From Bradyrhizobium erythrophlei (GTDB lineage Bacteria; Pseudomonadota; Alphaproteobacteria; Rhizobiales; Xanthobacteraceae): a DNA stretch of 64,000 bases. Both the position numbers and the translations under genes were made by a program. Of the stretch, positions 33,768-43,589 are shown in pieces; position 1 is the first letter of the stretch; every line of letters begins with the position of its first letter. The stretch lies in NCBI RefSeq assembly GCF_900142985.1, contig NZ_LT670849.1:6030501-6094500 (forward strand), read 5' to 3'. The notes beneath the pieces were generated by a model that did no database searches, had not been told where the DNA came from, and saw nothing but the letters and a program-made list of their open reading frames with translations.

Positions 33768-35513
33768 TTAGTTCGATTTCTTTTTTACGTATCTACCGGG
33801 CGCGGGTTCTATCGGGCTGAACCGAGCGTTTCCTCGTTGTACCGGCGCCGGCATTGTTCCGTTTGAATGACGTCCCATCCACGCAATCCAATCCGGCCAC
33901 CAGCTTCCGGGTTTCTCTTCGGCACCGTCGAACCAGCCTTGCGGACCAGACTCAAGGTCGTCGCTGAGCCAGTGGCTGCGTTTATTGCGCGCTGGAGGAT
34001 TTATGACGCCTGCGACGTGCCCGCTGGCAGCCAGGACGAACCGTGTCTCACCACCGATCAAGTCTTTGGAACGAAATGCCGTCTTCCAGGGCACGATGTG
34101 ATCCTCGCGGGATGCAAGGAGATAGAACGGTACGGTAATCTTGGAGAGGTCTACCGGGACTCCGCACTGCGTGGTCTTGCCTGGATCTTTGATGTTGTTC
34201 TCAAGATAGGTGTTGCGCACGTACCAGCAGTACATTGGACCAGGCAGGCTCACGCTGTCGGAATCCCAATACAAAAGATCGAAAGCGTCTGGCGTTGCGC
34301 CCTTCAGATAGCTGTCGACGACATAGCGCCAGATTAGATCGTTGGCGCGCAGCGTACTGAACGTAAACGCCAGTTCTCTGCCAGGCATGATGCCGCCATT
34401 CCCGATTGTCCCTTCTTGAAATGCGACCGAGCCGGCGTCGATCAGCAGGCCGATTTCGCCTGTGTCGGAAAAGTCCAGCATTGTAGTTAGCAGCGTGACC
34501 GTTGCCAGGCTGTCTTGGTGCCGCGCGGCTAGCACGGCCGCGGCGCAGCTCAAAATCGTTCCCCCAATGCAGAACCCAAGCGCATTTGTTCGCTCCGCAC
34601 CGGTGATGTCGAGCACAACCTCGATCGCTTTGAGCGGGCCCATCTCGAGGTAATCATCCCAGGTAAAATGCCGAGTTTCAAACACGGCGCTTCGCCAGGA
34701 AATCAGAAATACCTGATGACCTTGCGCAACCGCATACTCGACCAGCGAGTTTCCCTTTCCGAGGTCAAGCAGGTAATATTTGTTGATACATGGGGGAACG
34801 AACAGGAGCGGCGTCTTTTCGACTTCGCTTGTCTGCGGCGCGTACTGAATAAGCTGGATCAGCTCATTTTCGAAAACCACTGTGCCTGGAGTTGTGGCCA
34901 GGTTGCGGCCTACCTCGAAGGCCGACTCGTCAGCCCGGGTGATCCGCCCCTTCTGGAGGTCATCGATCAGATTCTTCATGCCGTCCGTCAGACTTGCGGA
35001 GCGAGTGTCTATCGCCTTACGGATCACCTCGGGATTAGTCGCGGGGAAATTCGATGGGCTCACCGCGTCGATAAACTGACGCGCATAGAACCGGAGTTGA
35101 AGTTTGGTTCTATCGTCAACTTGCGCCGTATTCACGAACTCTTGCAAATACCTAGAGCCGAGCAAATATGTTTGCCTGAGAAGGTCGTAATAGGGTTGCT
35201 CTCGCCAAGAAGCGTCCTTGAACCGCCTGTCGCCTTTGGCAAGAGCAACATCCGAATGGTTGCCACCTGAATAGGTTTGGAGGAACATCGTGCTCCAAAG
35301 ACGCCACAGCCACACCTCGTTAAGATAGTCGCGCTGGAGATCGACGATCAATCTGAAGGGAGAGTAGAAACTTCCGGATGAAGTTGACTCCTCACTTCGT
35401 ACTCCCGCAGCCGTTGCGAGAGCATCGTCAAGCTGCTTCACAACGTATTGTCCGGCCCGCATCAGGCCTTCGAGATGCCCCGTGGCAGTAACAGATTGTG
35501 GGATGCTGTTCAT
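33768..35513 (-). CDS. phaC: Class I poly(3-hydroxyalkanoate) synthase
   Basis: About 581 residues from ATG 35513 (MNSIPQ), with GGAG eight bases upstream; 35546 is an alternative start. The lipase-like box GFCIGGTIL carries the catalytic Cys at about residue 315 (codon near 34569). The Asp is in [13 protein letters not shown] and the His in [26 protein letters not shown] and VFLISWRS are family landmarks. It polymerises (R)-3-hydroxyacyl-CoA. Length fits class I (about 600). Its promoter region is repeat R3 (35575-35876), shared with the divergent symporter operon. Confidence 0.95.
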   Translation of the reverse strand: MNSIPQSVTATGHLEGLMRAGQYVVKQLDDALATAAGVRSEESTSSGSFYSPFRLIVDLQRDYLNEVWLWRLWSTMFLQTYSGGNHSDVALAKGDRRFKDASWREQPYYDLLRQTYLLGSRYLQEFVNTAQVDDRTKLQLRFYARQFIDAVSPSNFPATNPEVIRKAIDTRSASLTDGMKNLIDDLQKGRITRADESAFEVGRNLATTPGTVVFENELIQLIQYAPQTSEVEKTPLLFVPPCINKYYLLDLGKGNSLVEYAVAQGHQVFLISWRSAVFETRHFTWDDYLEMGPLKAIEVVLDITGAERTNALGFCIGGTILSCAAAVLAARHQDSLATVTLLTTMLDFSDTGEIGLLIDAGSVAFQEGTIGNGGIMPGRELAFTFSTLRANDLIWRYVVDSYLKGATPDAFDLLYWDSDSVSLPGPMYCWYVRNTYLENNIKDPGKTTQCGVPVDLSKITVPFYLLASREDHIVPWKTAFRSKDLIGGETRFVLAASGHVAGVINPPARNKRSHWLSDDLESGPQGWFDGAEEKPGSWWPDWIAWMGRHSNGTMPAPVQRGNARFSPIEPAPGRYVKKKSN

Positions 35514-35574
35514 GACGTGCACTCCGGCCTTATTTCTTATCGGCACGTAAAAATTGGCGATCGTTCCTCCGCCT

Positions 35575-35876
35575 AGCTTATGAATTTGGTGTAACGAAGC
35601 GAAGCGATTTGATCTGAATGGCGTATCTGTTGCGGCGATAAGACTTGGAGTTAAAGCTCTCCAACCGCCAATCCGCGGTTGAATCGATCCCGCCGGGCTC
35701 TCCCAACGCAGTCAACAGCACCCGAGAACGCCGAGTAAACCGCCCGCCGATCTCCAGAGAAGATATGGCTATCTCGATAAAGCGTTTGATGGCGGTGTCA
35801 GTCGTTGTCTAGCCTGACCCACATCGATCGCAAACAAAATATGCGACGCAGACAAGCTAATGCAGGGGAGGTGAGT
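35575..35876 (+). repeat. Dispersed ~240-bp noncoding repeat, copy R3, between phaC and the symporter operon
   Basis: AGCTTATGAATTTGGTG, then GCGAAGCGATTTGATCTGAAT, TATCTGTTGCGGCGATAAGA and GAGAAGATATGGCTATCTCG. In this copy the block lies in a divergent promoter region, so it probably is regulatory DNA. TATC-N9-GATA and AGATA-N4-TATCT pairs are conserved with R1 and R2. Confidence 0.8.
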
Positions 35877-36131
35877 TTGCCAAAAACCACTGACGTTGTT
35901 CGGCTGCGTGTTACCGCCCACAGATTGGGAGTTCGCCGATTCCGGTTGGCGCTCCTGATGATCGTCTCATATTTGGCGATGATGACCTTTTTGATTTACA
36001 GCGCCCGGCACGCGCCACAAAGCTCCGCTGTTGCAACTGACTTCGGCGCGGCCGTGATTGCGGTGGCGAGCTGCATGGCCTTCAGCGTAATTCTGACTGG
36101 CTTTTTCGTGTTGGTAAGAAATAGGGATTGA
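35877..36131 (+). CDS. Small membrane protein ahead of the acetate symporter (DUF485-like)
   Basis: 84 residues from the TTG at 35877, chosen because GGGGAGG is placed 5 bp upstream; the ATG at 35841 lacks such a site. Two hydrophobic helices (LALLMIVSYLAMMTFLIYSA and AAVIAVASCMAFSVILTGFFVLV) and a basic N-terminus fit the short membrane proteins encoded before ActP symporters. The symporter starts 3 bp after its stop, so the pair is tightly coupled. Confidence 0.7.
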   Translation: MPKTTDVVRLRVTAHRLGVRRFRLALLMIVSYLAMMTFLIYSARHAPQSSAVATDFGAAVIAVASCMAFSVILTGFFVLVRNRD

Positions 36132-36134
36132 GTC

Positions 36135-37763
36135 ATGCGCATCCCACGGGACTCCATACTGTTCCTTCTCGCAACCGTGTCCACTTTCGGTGCCGGTGGG
36201 GCGGCGTACTCTGCGCAGTCCGATTCCCACATTCGTCAGGCTGATTTTTCCACCATCATGTTTTTTGTAGTGTTTGCGGCGCTTACGCTGCTGATCTGCG
36301 TTTGGGCAGGCAGGCGTGCAACTAGTTCGTCCGAATATCTTACGGCGGGAAGTTCGATTTCAGCGGGCCAAAATGGCTTGGCTATCGCGGGCGATTATAT
36401 GTCCGCTGGCGCATTCCTTGGACTGTCTGGGGCAATCTATGTCTCCGGTTTGGACGGAATGTTCCTTGCCGCAAGCTATCTGGCCAGTTGGCCCATCGTC
36501 TTGTTTCTTGTTGCAGAACCGCTGCGGCGTCTAGGGAAGTACTCGTTTGCGGACGTGTTAGCTCATAAATTGCGAGAGCGGCCGATCCGCATCCTGGCAG
36601 GTGCGTCCACCATCGTCATCGTCAGTTTCTACCTTGTCGCGCAAATGGTCGGTGCGGGAGAGCTTATTTCGTTGCTGTTCGCAATCGGTTACGGGCCAGC
36701 GATCATCATGGTCGGTCTGCTTATGATCGTGTTTTCGACGCTCGGTGGCATGCGCGCGGCTACATGGGTTCAGATCATCAAGGCTGTTCTGATGATCTGC
36801 GGAAGCGCGATGATCACGGCATTGGCGCTAAACAGATTTGGATTCAGCGCATCTGACCTGTTGAAGACGGCGGAGGCCAATCATCCAAACGGTAACGGGA
36901 TCATGAATATCCACGGCTTCTCTCAAGACGGGATTGCGACCTTGTCCCTTGGCGTCGGAATCCTGTTTGGTACTTCCGGGCTGCCTCATATCCTGATGCG
37001 CTTCTTCACTGTTCATGACGAGCGGGCAGCGCGTGTATCGGTGTTCTACGCGACGTGCCTTATCGCGCTGTTCTTTACGATGCTATTTTTTATCGGATAT
37101 GGCAGTATCGCAATCCTCCGCGGCGATGCCACCTACGCGAACGCCAGCGGCGCACTATTTGGCGGAAATAATTTGGCTCCCATCCACTTGGCGAGGGCCG
37201 TCGGTGGAAGTGTCTTGGCTGGCTTCATCTCTGCGGTTGCGTTCGCGACGATCCTGGCCGTTGTCTCTGGACTGATCATAGCAGGTGCCTCCTCGGCAGC
37301 TAACGATCTTGTCGTCGGTCTGTCCGGTCGGCATCTCGATGAGCGCACGCGACTGCGGATATCGCGTATCTCTGCTTTGGCATTGGGAGTACTCGGGATC
37401 GTGTTTGGGTTGGCATGTGAGGGGCAGAATGTCGCCTACCTTCTTGCGCTTGCAACAGCGATTGCAGCCAGCGCCAACTTTCCATTGTTGCTGTTGGCAA
37501 TTTACTGGGACGGTTTGACGACGCGCGGTGCGGTGGTTGGCGGCACCTTCGGCCTCATTTCGTCGGTTGCTTTGACGGTCATAGGGCCGACCATCTGGTC
37601 AAAGGTACTCGGTCTTGGTCCTGCGATCTTTCCGTATGACTCCCCGGCACTCTTCACAGTGCCCCTCACGCTATTCGTCTGCTGGGTGGTATCGATCGCC
37701 AAGGCTGAACCCGAGAAGGACTGGCAGCTTACGCAACCTTCCGTCGCTCAATACGTAGAATAG
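36135..37763 (+). CDS. actP: Cation/acetate symporter, sodium:solute symporter family
   Basis: 542 residues. An N-terminal signal-like segment (ILFLLATVSTFGAGGAAYSA) is followed by about 13 membrane helices. SSS-family motifs include YLTAGSSISAGQNGLAIAGDYMSAG and GLPHILMRFFTVHDERAARVS. It imports acetate or related short monocarboxylates, matching PHB metabolism next door. An internal piece of a second copy survives at 28376-28560. Confidence 0.9.
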   Translation: MRIPRDSILFLLATVSTFGAGGAAYSAQSDSHIRQADFSTIMFFVVFAALTLLICVWAGRRATSSSEYLTAGSSISAGQNGLAIAGDYMSAGAFLGLSGAIYVSGLDGMFLAASYLASWPIVLFLVAEPLRRLGKYSFADVLAHKLRERPIRILAGASTIVIVSFYLVAQMVGAGELISLLFAIGYGPAIIMVGLLMIVFSTLGGMRAATWVQIIKAVLMICGSAMITALALNRFGFSASDLLKTAEANHPNGNGIMNIHGFSQDGIATLSLGVGILFGTSGLPHILMRFFTVHDERAARVSVFYATCLIALFFTMLFFIGYGSIAILRGDATYANASGALFGGNNLAPIHLARAVGGSVLAGFISAVAFATILAVVSGLIIAGASSAANDLVVGLSGRHLDERTRLRISRISALALGVLGIVFGLACEGQNVAYLLALATAIAASANFPLLLLAIYWDGLTTRGAVVGGTFGLISSVALTVIGPTIWSKVLGLGPAIFPYDSPALFTVPLTLFVCWVVSIAKAEPEKDWQLTQPSVAQYVE

Positions 37764-38171
37764 TAAAACGCTTGATCCGTGCGGTACATCAGCGCTTTCC
37801 TCTGGAAGGCATTAACACTTATCTCGGACCTCCGAAGGATGAACCAAAGGGGTGCCAAACGGGCCGGTTTGTAAATGCGGCTTCGATTGCAAATCGGTTG
37901 CCCCAGGTGCCGATCGAAAATTGTTTTTGCGATAGGCTACTATAGCGAGGCTCTCAAGCCTGCACAGGCTGTACCCAAGCTTGCTGGCCATCTCAAAATG
38001 TTGGAGCTGGCGATGACGGGAATAGGGGCTATCCACGGCGGTTTCGTACGGTCGTGAACCTATCGCCACCGCAATGCAGTTCGTGGGACAGATGACATAG
38101 CAGCCAGAATGTTAGGAATGCTCGCGTGAATGACAGTTCCGGTGCCAGCTTGGAAAGCCTAGATTAGCGGC
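37764..38171. other. Intergenic stretch, one weak 60-codon frame
   Basis: About 408 bp. A plus-strand frame at 37875-38057 (contains GCPRCRSK) has no recognisable homology and no clear ribosome binding site, so it is not called as a gene. No repeat or operator was noticed. Confidence 0.4.
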
Positions 38172-40283
38172 ATGAGTCATTCCGGGCGAACGGGTCTCCC
38201 GTTCGCCTCGGTACGGGGCGAAGTGATGAAAGACGACGTTAGCTCACCATGGCATGAAGGGGAACTTACGATACAACGCAGTGTCGGCGTTGCCGAGCAG
38301 ATGGATGCTCGGGGCCGAATACGGTTGCGCAAATTCCTTCTCGAACAGCACCGTGAATTCTTTCCTCTCTTGCCGTTCGTCGTGTTGGGCGCGGTCGATC
38401 CCGATGGTGAGGTCTGGGCGACGCTGCGAGCTGGTCCCCCAGGCTTCCTCACCTCGCCCGATCCGAAGATCCTTTCATTTCGTCTTAAGCGCGATGTGGA
38501 CGATCCTGCGGATATCGGCACGAACGACGGCGACTCCGTCGGCGTTTTGGGCATTGATCTCTCGACACGCCGCCGTAATCGGCTCAACGGCATAATCCGG
38601 CGTTCTGATGCAGAAAGTTTTTCGCTTGAAGTTATTCAAAGCTTTGGAAATTGTCCGCGGTACATTCAACGCCGTAATCCAATACTCATCCGCGATATAG
38701 ACGCACGGGGGAAGTTTCCACCTCAAATATTGTCCTCGCTTATTAACGGCCGCGCTCGCGAGATTATCACGCAGGCCGACACCTTCTTTGTTGCTTCCTA
38801 TATCGACGCCAAGGACGGGTCCCGACAGGTAGATGTATCGCACCGCGGCGGCAAACCGGGATTCGTGAGACTTGACGAAGACGGTACGTTCACCATCCCG
38901 GATTTTAACGGCAACCTCTTTTTCAATACGCTGGGGAATTTTCTGATCAATCCAAAGGCAGGACTTCTGTTCGTCGATTTTCTAACCGGTGATGAGCTGC
39001 AGCTCACGGGAGAAGCGAAAGTCCTTCTCGGTTCGCCAGAGATCACCGCATTTCAGGGCGCGGAGCGGATATGGCAATTCAGAGCTCGACAGGTGATCTA
39101 CCGACCAGACGGCCTGCCGCTACGCTGGTCACTCGAAGGTGGCGGAGCCTCACCCAATTCACTTATGACGGGTGATTGGCATGAGGCTAAAAAGCGACTC
39201 CGTGCCAGTGAATTGCCCAACAGCTGGCGTGTGTTTCGCGTCGCTCATATCAAGGATGAAACGGCTCTTGTTCGTTCTCTGGAACTGGAGCCGACCGACG
39301 GGGGTGGTCTGCTACGCCACCTAGCCGGCCAACATATTCCGATCCGCATTCAGCTCGCGGGCAGTGAAGTCCCGTTGGTCCGGACCTACACGCTCTCAGT
39401 ACCCCCGTCCGAGAACAAATACCGTATCAGTGTCAAGCGGGACGGTATCGTTTCGAGGTACCTTCATCAGCTGAATGTCGACGACACAATTGAGGTACGC
39501 GCTCCCGCTGGTGGCTTTACGATTGACGCGACGCAGGATCGCCCCGCGGTCCTGCTCGCCGCGGGTATCGGCATTACGCCGATGCTCGCAATGGTCCGTC
39601 ACCTCGTGGATGAGAACGCAAGGACACAGCACGTCCGACAGGCATGGCTCTTCCAATCGGCGCGCCGAAAAGACGAATTGGCCTTCAGCGGAGAGATCGC
39701 AGGCACTATCGGTGTATCAAAGGGTTACGCAAAATATATCAGCGTCCTAAGTGATCCCGACGCGGTCGCCGGAAAGGACGCCGATCACGTCGGGCGCATC
39801 GACCTAGCTCTGCTGAAGCGCGTGCTGCCGTTCGACGATTACGATTTTTATTTGTGCGGCCCGTCGTCCTTTATGCAGGAGACCTACGACGGACTGCGTC
39901 GGCTAAAGATAGCCGATGAGCGCATCCATGCCGAAGCGTTTGGACCGAGCTCGCTGCGACGAAGTACGGACAAGCCGACGTCGCGTTCTATTGAGGTTCC
40001 TGCGACCGACCCGACGCGCGTTATTTTTGGTGAGTCTGGCAAGGAAGCACGCTGGCACCCTGGCACTGGAACGCTTCTGGAGCTCGCTGAGGACCGTGGG
40101 CTATCGCCATCCTACGGCTGCCGGAGCGGAAACTGCGGGACCTGCAGCGTTAAAATATTGAAGGGGACTGTCGCTTACCTGATGGAGCCATCGTTTCCTG
40201 TGCCGGTAGGAGAAGCGTTGATTTGCTGCTCTATTCCTGGCCAAACGCCGGGCGAAGATCCTTCGCTGCACTTGGCCGTGTAG
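38172..40283 (+). CDS. Fusion reductase: PNPOx-like flavin domain + FAD/NAD(P) reductase + [2Fe-2S] ferredoxin
   Basis: 703 residues. Residues ~40-320 resemble the pyridoxamine-5'-phosphate-oxidase-like flavin-binding fold (FPLLPFVVLGAVDPDGEVWATLRAG; GFVRLDEDGTFTIPDFNGNLFFNTLGN). Residues ~350-580 form a ferredoxin-reductase module (GQHIPIRIQL, RTYTLSVPPSENKY for FAD; AAGIGITPMLAMVRHL and YLCGPSSFMQ for NAD(P)H). The last ~85 residues carry a plant-type [2Fe-2S] site (CRSGNCGTCSV with a distant Cys in ALICCS). The protein can move electrons from NAD(P)H through FAD and iron-sulfur to the N-terminal flavin; substrate unknown. It is monocistronic. Confidence 0.88.
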   Translation: MSHSGRTGLPFASVRGEVMKDDVSSPWHEGELTIQRSVGVAEQMDARGRIRLRKFLLEQHREFFPLLPFVVLGAVDPDGEVWATLRAGPPGFLTSPDPKILSFRLKRDVDDPADIGTNDGDSVGVLGIDLSTRRRNRLNGIIRRSDAESFSLEVIQSFGNCPRYIQRRNPILIRDIDARGKFPPQILSSLINGRAREIITQADTFFVASYIDAKDGSRQVDVSHRGGKPGFVRLDEDGTFTIPDFNGNLFFNTLGNFLINPKAGLLFVDFLTGDELQLTGEAKVLLGSPEITAFQGAERIWQFRARQVIYRPDGLPLRWSLEGGGASPNSLMTGDWHEAKKRLRASELPNSWRVFRVAHIKDETALVRSLELEPTDGGGLLRHLAGQHIPIRIQLAGSEVPLVRTYTLSVPPSENKYRISVKRDGIVSRYLHQLNVDDTIEVRAPAGGFTIDATQDRPAVLLAAGIGITPMLAMVRHLVDENARTQHVRQAWLFQSARRKDELAFSGEIAGTIGVSKGYAKYISVLSDPDAVAGKDADHVGRIDLALLKRVLPFDDYDFYLCGPSSFMQETYDGLRRLKIADERIHAEAFGPSSLRRSTDKPTSRSIEVPATDPTRVIFGESGKEARWHPGTGTLLELAEDRGLSPSYGCRSGNCGTCSVKILKGTVAYLMEPSFPVPVGEALICCSIPGQTPGEDPSLHLAV

Positions 40284-40655
40284 AAGCGCCAGGTATTTAT
40301 CGTGGCGCCCAGGAAACACCCGCGTTAGCCAACATTCTCCTGCGGGATCGCAACGCGTTACTGCTCGCGATAATGGAAAATGCAGCACGCTACAGAGCAC
40401 CACACGTCCGCTGTGCCGTAACGGCATTGAGTGCACTAAAGTCCTGGTGTTGTTGTCGGTGGAGATTGTCACGGAGACGGGCCATCTCGAATGGAAGCCT
40501 TCATCCGGGCCTTGAGGTTGAGGAGGCATAGGCGGCATGGGCTAGCGACGATTGGTGCAGATACCCCTATCAAAACCGATTATGCCTTCGATCCGTTGCC
40601 GCGCTCCGGACGATCGCCTAGGTTGGTTTGAGGTCAAAATTGAAGCGGTAGGTAA
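40284..40655. other. Intergenic stretch, nothing recognised
   Basis: About 372 bp between the fusion reductase and a lysR gene on the same strand. Short frames only; no family features, repeats or strong hairpins were noticed. Confidence 0.4.
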
Positions 40656-41624
40656 GTGGATCGAGTCGACGCCATGAAGGTCTTCATCGCGGCCCTCGAC
40701 GAGGGTGGCTTGAGGAAGGCCGGGCGCAAGTTGGGGCGGTCTCCTGCTGCGATAAGCCGAGCGCTTGCGTTTCTTGAGGCTCATGTTGGCGTTACCCTCC
40801 TTCACCGCACGACGCGTTCGTTCAAATTGAGCGAAGCGGGCGAACGGTACGCGGTCGTATGCCGCCGCGTCATTTCAGATCTCGAAGAAGCTGACCTTGT
40901 TGCAGCGGGCGAACGGTCGGCTCCCCGCGGCACGCTGACCATAACGGCTCCAGTTGCGGCAGGCGAAGACGTCTTGCGTCCGGTTTTGGACGCCTTCATG
41001 GACGCCTATCCGACCGTTTCGGTTAGATTGCTTCTGCTGGACAGGCCGGTTAGCCTGATCGATGAAGGCGTCGATCTTGCCCTGCGAGTTGCCCATTTGA
41101 CGGATTCCACACACGTGGCAATCCGGTTGGGCGAGGTTCGGCGTGTCGTAGCGGCATCGCCTCGCTACTTGTCGACGCATCCGAAAATCGAAGAGCCCGC
41201 TGATCTTGCAAAACACAAGATCATTGCGATGGCTCACTTCGGAATCGATTCCTGGAGCTTTTCGCCGGTGAGGGGATCATCGATCCCTCGCTCGGTTCAA
41301 TTCTCGCCCCGCTTGGTGGTCAACAGTGTTCGTGGTGCCGTTGCCTCAGCCGTCGAAGGACGCGGCATCACCCGACTTTTTTCTTATCATATTGCGGAGC
41401 AAGTTTCGCAAGCCACGCTGCAAATCCTTCTCGCGCACGACGAGCCCGCCGCGGTGCCCGTGCACCTCATTTCCCCGCAAGGCCGGCTGGCCGTTCCGAA
41501 GGCCCGGGCATTCGTGGATTTCGCCGTGCCTCGCCTCAAGGCGCATTTTTCTCGCCTTGCCAACAATTCCGCGGGGCAGCAACGCGGCTTTCAACTGTGT
41601 CGCGAAAAAGTGCCTTCCGACTAG
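40656..41624 (+). CDS. LysR-family regulator
   Basis: 322 residues from the GTG at 40656. Helix-turn-helix DAMKVFIAALDEGGLRKAGRKLG with recognition helix SPAAISRALAFLE; the effector domain has RRVVAASPRYL, then a VASAVEGRGITRLFSYHI segment usual for the CrgA-like branch. It differs strongly from LysR-1 and LysR-2. No divergent gene is next to it; immediately downstream lies an NMO fragment, suggesting its original target gene has decayed. Confidence 0.9.
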   Translation: MDRVDAMKVFIAALDEGGLRKAGRKLGRSPAAISRALAFLEAHVGVTLLHRTTRSFKLSEAGERYAVVCRRVISDLEEADLVAAGERSAPRGTLTITAPVAAGEDVLRPVLDAFMDAYPTVSVRLLLLDRPVSLIDEGVDLALRVAHLTDSTHVAIRLGEVRRVVAASPRYLSTHPKIEEPADLAKHKIIAMAHFGIDSWSFSPVRGSSIPRSVQFSPRLVVNSVRGAVASAVEGRGITRLFSYHIAEQVSQATLQILLAHDEPAAVPVHLISPQGRLAVPKARAFVDFAVPRLKAHFSRLANNSAGQQRGFQLCREKVPSD

Positions 41625-41642
41625 CGACGAGCAGCCGTTGTC

Positions 41643-41873
41643 GGGCCCGATGTTGTTGTCGTTCAAGGTACGGAAGCGGGAGGCCTGGCCAAACGGCACC
41701 CGCCAACGTTGCCGCTCATGCTGCCGGTCGTGAACGCTCGGAGCAACGCGTCCCCGGACGTCATCGACGTTGCTGCGGGCGGTATAGCAGATGGGCGCGT
41801 TCTTACTGCAGCTCACATGCTGGACGCCCAGGAGGTTCTGATCGACGGTCGCTTTTGGGCGACACAGGAGCCC
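41643..41873 (+). pseudogene. Internal fragment of a nitronate monooxygenase gene
   Basis: One frame reads GPDVVVVQGTEAGGLAKR, then DVAAGGIADGRVLTAAHML and DGRFWATQE. These align with residues about 130-210 of the NMO at 5741 (VIVAQGTEAGGHG, AAGGIADGRGLAAS, GTRFWATQE). The N- and C-terminal parts are missing. The key His of EAGGHG is replaced (EAGGLA). Confidence 0.88.
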
Positions 41874-42117
41874 CATCCATCCCAACGCAAAGGCCAGGGT
41901 GGTGGCCGCTTCGGGCGACGGGAACGACTTCGATATCTGTCCTGGAGATATGGGTATTTTTTCTAGAGATACCTTGTCATGGCCGATCCTGCCCACCGCT
42001 CTAAATTCGAAGGAGAGTTGGATTCAGACTTGAAAAGCGGGCCGCTGCGGTCACATGATAATCGTTCGTTCAAGCGCGTTAATGCCGAACCCCTCACTTT
42101 TGAAGATAGGACCCGTT

Positions 42118-43047
42118 ATGGACGCAACCGATCTGAAGGTCTTTGAGGCAGTTGCCCGGCACGGCAGCATGAATCGAGCGGCAGCTGAGCTAAACACTGT
42201 GCAATCCAACGTTACTGCGCGAGTGAGGGCGTTGGAGCTTGAGCTTGGGATCCTTCTATTCCAGCGGCATGCACGCGGCGTAAAGGTCACTCCGGCCGGG
42301 CGCCGTATGCTTCCCTTTTCGGCACGCATATCCAAACTGCTTAACGACGCCAAGTCGGCTGCCAGGGATGACGGCATTCCCAGCGGTGTGCTGGAAGTCG
42401 GTACGCTGGAAACGACTGCGGCGCTTCGGCTCCCGTCCGTGCTCGCAAGCTTTACGAAGGCCTACCCAAAGGTGCGCCCTGTGGTCACGACGGGAACGAC
42501 CTGCAGTCTCATCGAGGACGTTGTTGAATGCAGACTAGAGGGCGCGTTTGTTGCGGGGCCGGTTGACCATCCAGATTTGCAACAGGAAGGCCTCTTTCGC
42601 GAGGAGCTTGTCCTGGTGACGCCTCGCTCAATTCGAGGCATTGAAGATCTTTCCTCGATCAACGAATTGAAAACCATTGTTTTCCGCGTTGGTTGCTCAT
42701 ACCGAGCAAAGCTGGAAAGCCTGCTGAGCAACGTTGGAATACTCGTTGCACAGCCTCTGGAATTCGGTTCGATCGAAGCGATTCTGGGCTGTGTGGCCGC
42801 GGGAGTCGGGATCACGTTGTTGCCCAAGGGGGTAGTCGTCCAGGCTTGGCGAGACGGTCAGGTTGCCGTGCATGAACTGGAACCCGAGTTTGCTGAAGTG
42901 GAGACTGTGTTCATTCGGCGCACAGACGGCTACGTGTCCAGTGCGCTTTCGGCCTTCCTCCAGATTGTACGACCAGCTACCGGATTGCATGTAGCCGTCG
43001 CCGAACGGCCTTATTCAGCGAAGGTGGTACCTATGCCGCAGGGTTAG
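42118..43047 (+). CDS. LysR-family regulator, copy 2 (LysR-2)
   Basis: 309 residues from ATG 42118 (MDATDLKVFEAVARHG). Nearly identical to LysR-1 at 2937 in the DNA-binding part and highly similar throughout. Its C-terminus is about 14 residues longer. It is followed by operator copy C and the intact mmgE/prpD-caaD operon, so it is the probable activator of that operon, and by virtue of the shared operator also of MSAD. The effector is presumably a pathway acid; not shown by sequence. Confidence 0.92.
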   Translation: MDATDLKVFEAVARHGSMNRAAAELNTVQSNVTARVRALELELGILLFQRHARGVKVTPAGRRMLPFSARISKLLNDAKSAARDDGIPSGVLEVGTLETTAALRLPSVLASFTKAYPKVRPVVTTGTTCSLIEDVVECRLEGAFVAGPVDHPDLQQEGLFREELVLVTPRSIRGIEDLSSINELKTIVFRVGCSYRAKLESLLSNVGILVAQPLEFGSIEAILGCVAAGVGITLLPKGVVVQAWRDGQVAVHELEPEFAEVETVFIRRTDGYVSSALSAFLQIVRPATGLHVAVAERPYSAKVVPMPQG

Positions 43048-43465
43048 CCCTCTCCTCCGAGCGAGTTCTCCACACCGCTCGCTGACCAGGGCGCTGTCAT
43101 GCGAAAAAAATACGGGTCGAATACGGAAAATTAGCGCGGCAAGCTTGGATCTGGACGAGGGGGCCGACGAAAGCAAGGCGTAATTCCCCTGAGCTTCAAG
43201 ATCTGCGCTGGAGCCGGAATTGGGAGCCATCGTCAAACCCGCAGGCTGGCATTGATTTTGTTTTCAGTAGATGCGAACCGATGTCCTTTCGGTGGTTACA
43301 GATGTCTTGGGATGCTGATCCGGTTCGCAAGCCTGCTTGAATGGCAGCGATAATTGATCACCAATTCGCCCGAGTTGATGGATTCTGCTTCTGAGTGACG
43401 ATACGTCGCTCGATGTTGTCAGGTAATGTCGTTGCCATAATCAGACGGCTTTCAAAGTAAGCCGA
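43048..43465. other. Intergenic stretch before operator copy C
   Basis: About 418 bp between LysR-2 and the operator, with no convincing coding frame and no mapped promoter element. In the LysR-1 copy the corresponding gap is only 143 bp, so DNA was gained here or lost there. Confidence 0.4.
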
Positions 43466-43503
43466 GCAATCTGCGCCACAGATTGCCTTCTCGAATCTAT
43501 TCG
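43466..43503 (+). promoter_or_regulatory. LysR-type operator/leader, copy C (caaD operon)
   Basis: GCAATCTG-CGCCA-CAGATTGC (43466-43486), perfect 8-bp arms, then CGAAT-CT-ATTCG (43492-43503) and TTTGATGATCGCAATTGATG. The leader continues with GCGACAAAAGCCAGATTGATCGC up to the mmgE/prpD start at 43590. It is the reference copy because all genes behind it are intact. Confidence 0.78.
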
Positions 43504-43589
43504 TTTGATGATCGCAATTGATGCGGGCACGATCCTTGACGCGACAAAAGCCAGATTGATCGCGCTGGAATTTGGCCGGGGAAACGCAC

